DNA of 64,000 nucleotides, from contig NZ_CAKAKE010000001.1 of NCBI RefSeq assembly GCF_916618915.1, positions 496,001 through 560,000 on the forward strand, read 5' to 3'. Shown here piece after piece: positions 11,517 to 19,588 of this stretch (its first letter is position 1; each line of letters begins with the position of its first letter). Made by a program: the position numbers and the translations under genes. Under the pieces are notes generated by a model. It searched no databases, was not told the origin of the DNA, and worked only from the letters and a program-made list of their open reading frames with translations. The stretch comes from Stenotrophomonas sp. Marseille-Q4652. GTDB lineage: Bacteria; Pseudomonadota; Gammaproteobacteria; Xanthomonadales; Xanthomonadaceae.

Positions 11517-12080
11517 TCAGTCCGGGAACAGCTCCCTGGTCGCCCGGCTGGAGCGGGTGCGCACATGCATCGAGGCGGCCATCAGCTTCAGCGCCCGCGT
11601 CGAGCGTTCGGGCGAGATGGCCGCCACGCAGTCGCTCGGCACCCAGAGGTCGTACTCACGCATGTTCGCGCCCTGTGCGGTGGCCAGGATGCAGGAGTCC
11701 GTCGACAGGCCGGCCAGCACCAGACGGGGCATGCCCAGCTTGGCCAGCAGGATCGCCAGCGGCGTGCCGAGGAAACCGGAGTGCTTGGGTTTGAGTACGT
11801 AGTAGTCGTGCGCACGTGGCGCCAGGTGGCGGACGATCTCCGAGGGCGGCCCCTCGGCCTCCAGGCAGGCGCCGAGCAGGTCGCGGAACTCCCCCCGCCA
11901 GTTGGCGAAGTTGTCGTTGACGTAGAGCGTGGGCGCGCCGGCATCGTCGAAGCGCTGGCGCAGGCGGGCGATGCGCGGGGCAATGGCCGCAGCCGCCTCG
12001 GCCAGTGGCCGGCCACCTTCGAAGTCGAACAGGTTGATCATGTCCACGATCAACAGGGCGGTATCCGATCGCGGTTGCAT
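11517..12080 (-). CDS. Isochorismatase-family cysteine hydrolase
   Basis: A 187-residue single-domain alpha/beta hydrolase. The family catalytic triad is visible: Asp13 (LLIVDMINLF), Lys97 (YVLKPKHSGF) and Cys130 (LSTDSCILAT). The family includes nicotinamidases, N-carbamoyl hydrolases and isochorismatases; nothing here fixes the substrate. There is no signal peptide, so it is cytoplasmic. The start at 12080 is preceded on the minus strand by GAGGAAG at good spacing; a longer reading upstream has no family match. It stands alone between the pnp terminator and the maltodextrin receptor. Confidence 0.85.
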   Translation of the reverse strand: MQPRSDTALLIVDMINLFDFEGGRPLAEAAAAIAPRIARLRQRFDDAGAPTLYVNDNFANWRGEFRDLLGACLEAEGPPSEIVRHLAPRAHDYYVLKPKHSGFLGTPLAILLAKLGMPRLVLAGLSTDSCILATAQGANMREYDLWVPSDCVAAISPERSTRALKLMAASMHVRTRSSRATRELFPD

Positions 12081-12241
12081 CGCGCTTCCTCGTGCTCGCA
12101 GTGGTCGCGGGTTGCAGGCCGGGCAGGGCGGCCGGGGCAGCCAGTGTCGACGGTCGGATGTGGCCGCGGGGTCAATGCGGACGGCGGCGACCCGTGGCGA
12201 ATCTGTCTTCGTTCCGCGGGGGCGCCCGGGCACTCACCCAC

Positions 12242-12271
12242 AAAAAAAGCCCGCTGCCAAGGGCAGCGGGC
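12242..12271 (-). terminator. Terminator of the TonB-dependent receptor gene
   Basis: On the minus strand a 10-bp perfect stem (GCCCGCTGCC with GGCAGCGGGC, 3-nt loop) is followed by seven T. It lies 27 bp beyond the receptor stop. Confidence 0.9.
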
Positions 12272-12297
12272 TCGGGTTTACGCGTTGCAGCCAGCGA

Positions 12298-15048
12298 TCA
12301 GAACTTGTAGTTCACGCCGATCTGGTAGCTGCGACCCCATTCGACGGATTCCAGCGGGCGGTCCTTGGTCTCGGCGTAGGTCTTGTACATCGAGTTGGTC
12401 AGGTTGCTGCCCTGCAGGAAGATGCTCAGGCCCTGCAGCGAGCTGCCATCGGCGAAGGTGTAGCCGATCTGGGCGTCCACCACGTCCTCGCCTTCGACGT
12501 AACGCAGGGTGCGCGCACCGTTGAAGTTGCCGATCTCACCGATGAAGTCCGAACGCTTGCGCTGGTTCACGCGCACTTCGAAGCCGCTATTCTCGTAGTA
12601 GGCGGTGAAGTTGTACACGCGCTTGGACAGGCCCGGCAACATGATCGGATCGCTGCCCACCGAGGAGGTGGTGGCCGGGTCCGGCAGGATGCTGATGTCG
12701 CTGTCGTTGAAGCCGGCGCTGGCGACCACGCCGAAGCCACGCAGGGCATCGGTGAACAGGTCCAGCGGCAGCGAAGCGGTCAGCTCCAGGCCGCGCAGGC
12801 TGCCACCGTTGCCGTTGAACGGGGCGGTGTAGTAGCCGGTGGACTGGATCGGCGCCCTCAACTTCTCGGCGTTGCCTTCAACCTTCAGCCATTCGGCTAC
12901 CTGGTTGGTGAAATCGTAGCCGTCGCGCTTCTCGGTGTAGATGTAGGTCTTCAGGTCCTTGTAGAAAAACGAAGCAGCCACGTAGGCCTTGTTGCCAAAG
13001 TACTTCTCCCAGGACAGGTCGACCGCATTGGCGATCCACGGATCCACTTCCGGATTGCCGCCGCTGGCGCCGGGGATGCCAGTGCTCTCGTCCACGTAGA
13101 ACTCGAGCGACGCACGCAGTTCGTCCACGCGCGGACGTGCAACCTGGCGGGCCAGGGCGAAGCGCACGGTGTTCTCTGCCGGCAGTTCGAAGGCCAGGTT
13201 CAGGCTGGGCAGGAAGTCGGTGTAGGTCTTGCCCTTGTTGACCGGGATGACCTGGCTGCCGACCGGCTGCGAGTCATCCCAGTAGTTCGAGTGCGAGGAC
13301 TGGTCGACGTGCTGGGCCTGGATGCCGATATTGCCGCGCACCGGGATCGAGCCGATCTGGGTGCTGATGTTGGCGCGCAGGAAGGTCGTGGTGATTTCCT
13401 CGTCCACGGTCCACTGCTTGGGGATCAGGTAGCTCTCGGTGGTGGTCGGGTTGAACACCATGTAGCGGGCGACCGCGGCCGGCACGTTCCAGGCCGGGAT
13501 CACGCCGGCCCCGGCAAAGCCGAGGTTGACCGGGGCGTACTGCAGGTCGGCGGCAATGCTGGTGTCACCCTGTGCGCCGACGTTGATGTTGCCTTCGGCC
13601 TGGGTCTTGTTCTTGCTGCGATCGGCGTAGTTGACGCCCACGTCGATGTCGGAGAACCAGGAGAAACCTTCCGGTGCGGCGAAGCTGGCCATCAGCTTGA
13701 AGCCCTTCAGCTCATCGTCCACGTGCGGAGTCTTGCCGTAGCCCGAACCATAGATGGTGTTGGTCAGGTACAGGTCGGCCGGGTTGGAGTAGTCCAGGCC
13801 CGGGGTGAACTGCGGGAACTTGCCGCCGTCGAAGTTCACCGTCACCGAATCCAGCTGCGGGGCCGGCAGCAGCTGCAGGTTGTTTTCCAGGTTCAGCTCG
13901 TCGCGCTCGGCCTTGGACCAGCTGACGTCGGCAATGACGCGGACCTTCTCGAAGTTGAATTCGTTGTTCCAGCCCAGCGCCTTGATGTTGTCCTCGCGGT
14001 GGTTGTACATGCCGCGCACCAGCGGATAGACGTTGTTGGCCACGCCGCCGACGAAGGTTCCATTGCCGTTGATCACCGGGTTGGTGACCTGCAGGCGGTC
14101 ATAGCCACCGTTGAAGTCGCCCAGGCGGATTTCCATCTGGTTGGCGGTGTCGTATTCCTCGGCATCGGTGTAGAAGCCGTCCAGTGTGCTCGTCCAGGTG
14201 TTGTTCGGACGGAACTGCAGGGTGGCCATCACGCCATCGCGCTTGGCATTGCCGGTGCGGCGCAGAGCCTTGATGCCGTCCGAATAGAACGTGCCTTCCG
14301 CAACGCCCGGGCGCCAGCCATCACCGATGGCCTGCCACGGCTCGTACAGGCCGACCTGGTTTTCCTGCTTGGCCATGTCCGAGTGGGAATAGCCGATGGC
14401 CAGGCCGATGGTGCCGTTGGCGAACTGGTCGATGTAGCTGGCGTTGATGCGGTTGCCGTACGGATCCACGCCGGCGGCTTCGCCCAGCGAGTTCTTCTGG
14501 TAGCGGCCGCTGACGGAGATCACGCGCTCGGAGAAGCTGAGCGGACGCACGGTCTGCATGTCCAGCGTGCCCGACAGGCCCTGGCCGATCAGGCCGGAGT
14601 CCGGGGTCTTGTACACGGTCACGCCGTTGATCAGTTCCGACGGGTACTGGTCGAACTCGACGCTGCGGTTGTCACCGGTGCTGACCATTTCGCGGCCATT
14701 GAGCAGGGTGGTGGCGAAGTCGGGCGACAGGCCACGCACGCTGATCACCTGGGCGCGGCCGGCAACACGCTGTGCGGCCAGGCCCGGCAGGCGGGCGATC
14801 GACTCGGCGATGCTCACGTCCGGCAGCTTGCCGATGTCCTCGGCGGAGACGGCCTCGACGATCGAGGTGGCGTCACGCTTGACCGAGATCGCGCTCTCGA
14901 TGCCGCGACGGATGCCGGTGACCTGGACGGTGTCGAGGTCGACGGCGCCCTGGCCAGTGGTGGTTTCGGTGGACTGGGCGACGGCCCAGCCCGGCGACAC
15001 GATGGCGGTCAGCGCCACGCTGAGTGCGCTGCGTTTGAGGTTCAACAT
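12298..15048 (-). CDS. TonB-dependent receptor, probable maltodextrin transporter
   Basis: A 916-residue outer-membrane receptor. It has a signal peptide (about 1-25, ending AVAQ), a TonB-box-like DLDTVQVTG near 37-45, a plug domain (about 50-170, with SIAESIARLPGLAAQRVAGR) and a beta-barrel ending in ...GVNYKF with the C-terminal Phe typical of outer-membrane proteins. It resembles the Xanthomonas/Caulobacter receptor group that includes the Caulobacter maltodextrin receptor MalA. The substrate is inferred from its neighbours: alpha-glucosidase, pullulanase, amylase and a LacI regulator. The start at 15048 is preceded by GGGAGGG; upstream in-frame sequence has no signal peptide. An operator-like palindrome lies 145 bp upstream. 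Confidence 0.9.
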   Translation of the reverse strand: MLNLKRSALSVALTAIVSPGWAVAQSTETTTGQGAVDLDTVQVTGIRRGIESAISVKRDATSIVEAVSAEDIGKLPDVSIAESIARLPGLAAQRVAGRAQVISVRGLSPDFATTLLNGREMVSTGDNRSVEFDQYPSELINGVTVYKTPDSGLIGQGLSGTLDMQTVRPLSFSERVISVSGRYQKNSLGEAAGVDPYGNRINASYIDQFANGTIGLAIGYSHSDMAKQENQVGLYEPWQAIGDGWRPGVAEGTFYSDGIKALRRTGNAKRDGVMATLQFRPNNTWTSTLDGFYTDAEEYDTANQMEIRLGDFNGGYDRLQVTNPVINGNGTFVGGVANNVYPLVRGMYNHREDNIKALGWNNEFNFEKVRVIADVSWSKAERDELNLENNLQLLPAPQLDSVTVNFDGGKFPQFTPGLDYSNPADLYLTNTIYGSGYGKTPHVDDELKGFKLMASFAAPEGFSWFSDIDVGVNYADRSKNKTQAEGNINVGAQGDTSIAADLQYAPVNLGFAGAGVIPAWNVPAAVARYMVFNPTTTESYLIPKQWTVDEEITTTFLRANISTQIGSIPVRGNIGIQAQHVDQSSHSNYWDDSQPVGSQVIPVNKGKTYTDFLPSLNLAFELPAENTVRFALARQVARPRVDELRASLEFYVDESTGIPGASGGNPEVDPWIANAVDLSWEKYFGNKAYVAASFFYKDLKTYIYTEKRDGYDFTNQVAEWLKVEGNAEKLRAPIQSTGYYTAPFNGNGGSLRGLELTASLPLDLFTDALRGFGVVASAGFNDSDISILPDPATTSSVGSDPIMLPGLSKRVYNFTAYYENSGFEVRVNQRKRSDFIGEIGNFNGARTLRYVEGEDVVDAQIGYTFADGSSLQGLSIFLQGSNLTNSMYKTYAETKDRPLESVEWGRSYQIGVNYKF

Positions 15049-15192
15049 TTTCCCTCCCAGGCAATGTTGGGATTCTTTCGAATCCGGAATCTGTGTTGTG
15101 TTGTAAGACGTCCGTGCGGATGCAGGATCGCCCCGCATTCCTATGGCGCGGCGCGCACATGTTAAGCGGCGGCCTTTGCGGCTTGAGTGCAC

Positions 15193-15206
15193 TGCATACG
15201 TATTCA
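15193..15206. promoter_or_regulatory. Operator 1, probable LacI-type repressor site
   Basis: TGCATACGTATTCA, a palindrome around a central ATACGTAT with one mismatched pair. It is the exact reverse complement of operator 2. It lies on the receptor side of the divergent region. The binding protein is inferred to be the LacI-family regulator at 25828-26859. Confidence 0.72.
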
Positions 15207-15314
15207 AAGCGTTTTCCACGGGGAAGAACGCGCGATGCGGCGGGTTGCGGCCCGGGCGATGTCCGCCATCGTGGCTGCAGGACAGTCGCGGCCATCCTGA
15301 GTGGGCCCGTGCAG

Positions 15315-15328
15315 TGAATACGTATGCA
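15315..15328. promoter_or_regulatory. Operator 2, probable LacI-type repressor site
   Basis: TGAATACGTATGCA, the reverse complement of operator 1, 84 bp before the alpha-glucosidase ATG. Its centre lies 122 bp from the centre of operator 1, consistent with one operator per divergent promoter. Confidence 0.72.
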
Positions 15329-15411
15329 ACCAGGGCGGTCACCAAGGTGCCGCCGCTAACCTATTGCCGCGGCGCCGACGAGCGCCTGTTTTGGCCCGGA
15401 GGGGGGCATCC

Positions 15412-17025
15412 ATGACGCAACAACCCTGGTGGCGCGGTGCCGTCATCTACCAGATCTATCCGCGCAGCTTCCTGGACACCAATGGCGATGGCGTGGGCGA
15501 CCTGCCCGGCATCATCGATCGCCTCGATTACGTGGCCTCGCTGGGCGTGGACGCGATCTGGATCTCGCCGTTCTTCAAGTCGCCGATGGCCGACTTCGGC
15601 TATGACATCGCCGACTACCGCGACGTCGATCCGCTGTTCGGCAACCTGGACGACTTCGACCGCCTGCTCGACAAGGCGCATCGGCTTGGCCTGAAGGTGA
15701 TGATCGACCAGGTGCTCAGCCATACCTCGATCGAGCACGACTGGTTCCGCGAAAGCCGCCAGGACCGCACCAATCCCAAAGCCGACTGGTACGTGTGGGC
15801 CGACCCGCGCGAGGACGGCACGCCGCCCAACAACTGGCTGTCGCTGTTCGGCGGCAGTGCATGGCAGTGGGAGCCGCGGCGCGAGCAGTACTACCTGCAC
15901 AACTTCCTGGTCGACCAGCCTGACCTGAACTTCCACAACCCGGACGTGCAGAAGGCCACGCTGGACAACGTGCGCTTCTGGCTGGACCGCGGCGTCGATG
16001 GCTTCCGCCTGGATGCGATCAACTTCTGCTTCCACGACGCACAGTTGCGCGACAACCCGCCCAAGCCGGCGGACAAGCGCGTGGGTCGCGGCTTCAGCCC
16101 GGACAACCCGTACGCCTACCAGTACCACTACTTCAACAACACGCAGCCGGAAAACCTGCCGTTCCTGCAGCAGTTGCGCGCGTTGATGGACGAGTACCCG
16201 GGCGCGGTCGGCCTGGGCGAGATCTCCTCGGAGGACTCGCTGGCCACCACCGCCGAATACACCTCCGGCGGCCGCCTGCACATGGGCTACAGCTTCGAGC
16301 TGCTGGTCGACGACTACAGCGCCGGCTACATCCGCGAGACCGTCTCGCGGTTGGAAGCGGCGATGACCGAAGGCTGGCCGTGCTGGGCGATCTCCAACCA
16401 CGACGTGCAGCGTGCGGTGACCCGCTGGGGCGGCGGCGCGCAGACGCCGGGCTTTGCGAAGATGCTCGCGGCGATGGTCTGCTCGCTGCGCGGTTCGGTG
16501 TGCATCTACCAGGGCGAGGAACTGGGGTTGCCCGAGGCCGACGTGCCCTTCGAGAAGCTGCAGGATCCCTACGGCATCACCTTCTGGCCCAACTTCAAGG
16601 GTCGCGATGGATGCCGAACGCCGATGCCGTGGAATGGCAGCGACAACGGTGGCTTCAGCCAGGCCACGCCGTGGCTGCCGGTGCCGGACGAACACCTGCC
16701 GCTGTCAGTGAATTCGCAGGATGGCGTGGCAGACTCGGTGCTGCAGGCGTTCCGCCAGTTCATGCACTGGCGTGCGCAGCAGCCGGCGCTGCGCCTGGGG
16801 TCGATTGAGTTCATCGAACTGCCCGAGCCGGTGCTCGGCTTCGTGCGCGAGCACGACGGGCAGAAGCTGCTGATGCTGTTCAACCTGTCGGCCGGGGCCG
16901 TGCAGCAGGCAGCTCCGGCCGGGACGTGGAACGTGCTGCCGGTTCCGGGCCAGGCCAATGGCCAGCTGCAGGGGCATGTGGCGGCGCTGCCGGGCCATGG
17001 CGTGCTTTGCCTGGTTGCCGGTTGA
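15412..17025 (+). CDS. aglA: GH13 alpha-glucosidase, cytoplasmic
   Basis: A 537-residue family GH13 enzyme that hydrolyses alpha-1,4 bonds from the ends of maltose and short maltodextrins. It starts WWRGAVIYQIYPRSF and has the (beta/alpha)8 barrel signatures. Catalytic residues by GH13 pattern are Asp201 (GFRLDAINF), Glu270 (GLGEISSE) and Asp331 (SNHDVQR). No signal peptide, so it acts on sugars already imported by the transporter at 22567. The start at 15412 is preceded by GGAGGGGGG. An upstream in-frame extension runs across operator 2 and was rejected. It closely resembles Xanthomonas alpha-glucosidases. A terminator follows 22 bp after the stop. Confidence 0.94.
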   Translation: MTQQPWWRGAVIYQIYPRSFLDTNGDGVGDLPGIIDRLDYVASLGVDAIWISPFFKSPMADFGYDIADYRDVDPLFGNLDDFDRLLDKAHRLGLKVMIDQVLSHTSIEHDWFRESRQDRTNPKADWYVWADPREDGTPPNNWLSLFGGSAWQWEPRREQYYLHNFLVDQPDLNFHNPDVQKATLDNVRFWLDRGVDGFRLDAINFCFHDAQLRDNPPKPADKRVGRGFSPDNPYAYQYHYFNNTQPENLPFLQQLRALMDEYPGAVGLGEISSEDSLATTAEYTSGGRLHMGYSFELLVDDYSAGYIRETVSRLEAAMTEGWPCWAISNHDVQRAVTRWGGGAQTPGFAKMLAAMVCSLRGSVCIYQGEELGLPEADVPFEKLQDPYGITFWPNFKGRDGCRTPMPWNGSDNGGFSQATPWLPVPDEHLPLSVNSQDGVADSVLQAFRQFMHWRAQQPALRLGSIEFIELPEPVLGFVREHDGQKLLMLFNLSAGAVQQAAPAGTWNVLPVPGQANGQLQGHVAALPGHGVLCLVAG

Positions 17026-17047
17026 TCCCGTCCCACGGTTGTTGATG

Positions 17048-17078
17048 CGAAGGGCCCTGCGGGGCCCTTCGTCCTTTC
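17048..17078 (+). terminator. Intrinsic terminator of the alpha-glucosidase gene
   Basis: CGAAGGGCCC (17048-17057) and GGGCCCTTCG (17062-17071) form a 10-bp stem with a TGCG loop, followed by TCCTTTCC. The T-run is short, so termination may be partial. Confidence 0.7.
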
Positions 17079-17230
17079 CGGCGCAGCGTGCGCCTTGTCC
17101 GGTGCAGGCGTCCGCGATCCATCGCCAGCGGCGTCCGGTTCATCGCCGCATCCGCGGTTCCGTCGCGCCGCTGTTGTAGCGGCCGGTTGCCGGCAGCATG
17201 CTCGGTCGCGCTGACACACTGGAGATGGAA

Positions 17231-17452
17231 ATGAAGCTGCTGCTGGTGTTCCTGGCCTGGTGCATCCTGTTCGTGCTGTGCTGGCCGCTTGCGGTGCTGG
17301 CACTGATGGCATGGCCGCTGCTTTGGTTGCTGTCGTTGCCGCTGCGCCTGGTCGGCATCACGTTGGGCGGTGTATTCGCCCTGCTGACCGCGCTGGTGCA
17401 GCTGCCCGCACGCCTGCTGGGCTGGCGGCCGGCAGCGGCCGTGGCGCGCTGA
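17231..17452 (+). CDS. Small hydrophobic membrane protein, unknown function
   Basis: A 73-residue reading frame I do not recognise by family. It is almost entirely hydrophobic: one long segment (about residues 2-38, rich in Leu and Trp) and a second (about 40-60), ending in a basic tail, so probably a two-span inner-membrane protein. The ATG at 17231 is favoured because GGAG lies 6 nt before it; ATG at 17225 in the same frame is too close to that site. It follows the alpha-glucosidase terminator and faces the GH97 gene, so its link to maltodextrin use is only positional. Confidence 0.6.
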   Translation: MKLLLVFLAWCILFVLCWPLAVLALMAWPLLWLLSLPLRLVGITLGGVFALLTALVQLPARLLGWRPAAAVAR

Positions 17453-17456
17453 GAGC

Positions 17457-17486
17457 AAAAAAATCCCGCGCCATGGGGCGCGGGAT
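17457..17486 (-). terminator. Terminator of the pullulanase-GH97 operon
   Basis: On the minus strand ATCCCGCGCC and GGCGCGGGAT form a 10-bp stem with a 4-nt loop, followed by seven T. It lies 29 bp beyond the GH97 stop and just after the convergent small ORF. Confidence 0.9.
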
Positions 17487-17514
17487 GGGGAACACCGGAT
17501 CGTTGGTGGAAGGT

Positions 17515-19584
17515 TCAGTGCGGCTGCGCTGGAAGCGGGACCAAACGCACCGCCGCGCCACCGCCGGCGCCCATCGGCAGCGCCAGGCTGTCATCACGGG
17601 TCACCTCGCGGGTCTCGTGGACGAAGGCAAACGGGTTGCTCTCCCAGTTGGCACCCTCGCCATCGCGGTAGATCTCGGCGCGGTAGCGCTGGCCCGGCGC
17701 CAGGAAAGACAGGGCGGCCTGCAGCTGGCGCGGCTGGTTGTCACCGACAGCACCGAGGAACCACTCCTCGCTGCCACGCGCCTTGCGTGCCAGTACCGCG
17801 TATTCGCCCACGGCACCATCGACCAGCCGGCTTTCCTCCCAGTCCACTGCCACGTCGCGGATGAACTGCAAGGCCTGCGGCTGCTTTGCGTAGTGCTCGG
17901 GAAGGTCGGCCACCATCTGCACCGGGCTGTACAGCACCACGTACAGCGCAAGCTGCTTGGCCAGCGTGCTGCGCAGCTTCTGCCCGTTGCGGCCTAGCAG
18001 GCTGACGATGCCCGGGGTGTAGTCCATCGGCCCGGCCAGCATGCGGGTGTACACCAGGGTGGCCTCGTGCTCCGGCGGATTCGGCGGATCGGCCCAGGCG
18101 GCGAACTCCATGCCGCGCGCACCTTCGCGCGAGACCCAGTTCGGATACGTGCGGCGCAGGCCGGTGTCCTTGATCGGCTCGTGCGCGTTGATCGCGATCC
18201 TGCGTTTGGCCGCGGCCTGCACCACGCGCAGGTGGTGGTTGCTCATCCACTGGCTCTCGTGCCACTCGCGCACCACCGGGCCATTGGCGCGGTCCTGGCG
18301 CTGGATGTCACCGGCGTCGCAGACGTAGCCGGTCTTGACCACGTCCACGCCGTTGCGCGCGTACAGATCCAGCGCGGCCGGCAGCTGGCGCTCGTAGTGG
18401 CTGACCGCGCAAGCGGTCTCGTGGTGGCCGATCAGGTGCACGCCCTTGCCGGCGGCATAGCGGGCCAGCGCCGGCAGGTCGAAGTCGGCAGTGGAGCGGG
18501 TGAAGTCAAAGCCCCAGCCATTGGCGAACCAGTCGCCGTCCCAGCCCGGGTTCCAGCCTTCCACCAGCACGCCGCGGAAGCCGTTGTCGGCGGCGAAGTC
18601 GATGTAGCGGCGGGTGTTGGCGGTGGTGGCACCGTGCTTCGGGCCGGTGGCCCAGGTCTCGGTCTCCAGGTGCAGCGACCACCACACACCCACGTACTTG
18701 GCCGGGGTGAACCAGCTGATGTCGCCGATGGCATTGGGCTCGTTGAGGTTGAGGATCAGGCTCGATTCGACCAGTCCGGCGGCCTCGGCCGCGATCTGGA
18801 TCGTGCGCCACGGGGTGTTGAACGGCAGCTTGCGCACCACTGCCGCGCCCTCGCTGGAGGGCGTCAATGCCGCACGCAGCACGTCACCGTCACCCCGGGC
18901 CAGGTTCATGCCGGCGTAGTCGACCAGCGCGGCCTCGTGGATGGAGACGTGCACGCCGCTGTCGGTGCGCAGGGTCAGCGGGGTCTGCGCGGTGCCGATC
19001 TGGTTGAGGGGGGTGCGGGTGTACAGGTATTCCTCGCGGTTCCACTCGAACGCCGGGATCCACCACGCGGTGGCGGGCTGGGCGATGGCGAACTCGGTCA
19101 GCTCGGCACGGATCCGTGCCTGCTGCATCGCCTTCTGCTGCGGGAATTCGTAACGGAAGCCGACGCCGTCGTCGTACACGCGGAACACCACGTCAAAGCG
19201 CCGGCCGTCGCCACGCTCGGCGAAGCTGGCACGCAGCTCGTTGTAGTGGTTGCGCGTCTGGCGGCGCTCACCCCAGGGCTGCTCCCAGGTTTCATCGACG
19301 CTGCGGGTCGACTGGCCGACGAACTCCAGGTTGCGTTCCAGCCGCCCGTCACCGAGCAGGAAGCCCAGCCGCGAGGGGGCGATCACCGGCTGGCCGGCGC
19401 GCTCGATGCGGTAGGCCGGGCGGTTCTCGTGCTGGGCTTCCAGCACCAAGGTCAGCACCTCGCCCGGCGAGCTGATGCGCGCCAGGGTTTCAGCAGCCGC
19501 CGGCCAGGCAGCGGCCCAGGCCAGCAAGAGGGCGACCAAGGGCCACGACGGCCGGCGGTGCGGGGCAGGAGAGCGATGGCTCAT
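17515..19584 (-). CDS. GH97 alpha-glucosidase (SusB type), periplasmic
   Basis: A 689-residue glycoside hydrolase of family GH97 with a signal peptide (about 1-31, ending AWPAAA). It has the N-terminal super-sandwich, the catalytic barrel and a C-terminal beta domain. Glu469 in INAHEP and Glu493 in ARGMEF are 24 residues apart, the same spacing as the SusB catalytic pair Glu508/Glu532. The retaining-type Asp is absent: the site reads VVKTGYV. It is therefore predicted to be an inverting, calcium-dependent alpha-glucosidase releasing glucose from periplasmic maltodextrins. The ATG lies 4 nt after the pullulanase stop, with CTGGAG overlapping that stop, so translation is coupled. Confidence 0.9.
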   Translation of the reverse strand: MSHRSPAPHRRPSWPLVALLLAWAAAWPAAAETLARISSPGEVLTLVLEAQHENRPAYRIERAGQPVIAPSRLGFLLGDGRLERNLEFVGQSTRSVDETWEQPWGERRQTRNHYNELRASFAERGDGRRFDVVFRVYDDGVGFRYEFPQQKAMQQARIRAELTEFAIAQPATAWWIPAFEWNREEYLYTRTPLNQIGTAQTPLTLRTDSGVHVSIHEAALVDYAGMNLARGDGDVLRAALTPSSEGAAVVRKLPFNTPWRTIQIAAEAAGLVESSLILNLNEPNAIGDISWFTPAKYVGVWWSLHLETETWATGPKHGATTANTRRYIDFAADNGFRGVLVEGWNPGWDGDWFANGWGFDFTRSTADFDLPALARYAAGKGVHLIGHHETACAVSHYERQLPAALDLYARNGVDVVKTGYVCDAGDIQRQDRANGPVVREWHESQWMSNHHLRVVQAAAKRRIAINAHEPIKDTGLRRTYPNWVSREGARGMEFAAWADPPNPPEHEATLVYTRMLAGPMDYTPGIVSLLGRNGQKLRSTLAKQLALYVVLYSPVQMVADLPEHYAKQPQALQFIRDVAVDWEESRLVDGAVGEYAVLARKARGSEEWFLGAVGDNQPRQLQAALSFLAPGQRYRAEIYRDGEGANWESNPFAFVHETREVTRDDSLALPMGAGGGAAVRLVPLPAQPH

Positions 19585-19588
19585 GGGC

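Larger units (their letters stand above)
15049..15411. other. Divergent control region between receptor and alpha-glucosidase genes
   Basis: A 363-bp intergenic region with no gene. It holds two operator-like palindromes (15193-15206 and 15315-15328) and, in the receptor mRNA leader, a 6-bp hairpin (GGATTC 15070-15075, GAATCC 15080-15085). I could not assign convincing -35/-10 boxes for either gene. Confidence 0.7.

Noticed and set aside
17174..17195. GTAG-headed GC palindrome resembling the SMAG/REP repeats of Stenotrophomonas
   Set aside because: Only a 5-bp stem, no second unit nearby and no similar copy elsewhere in the window; not enough to call a repeat.
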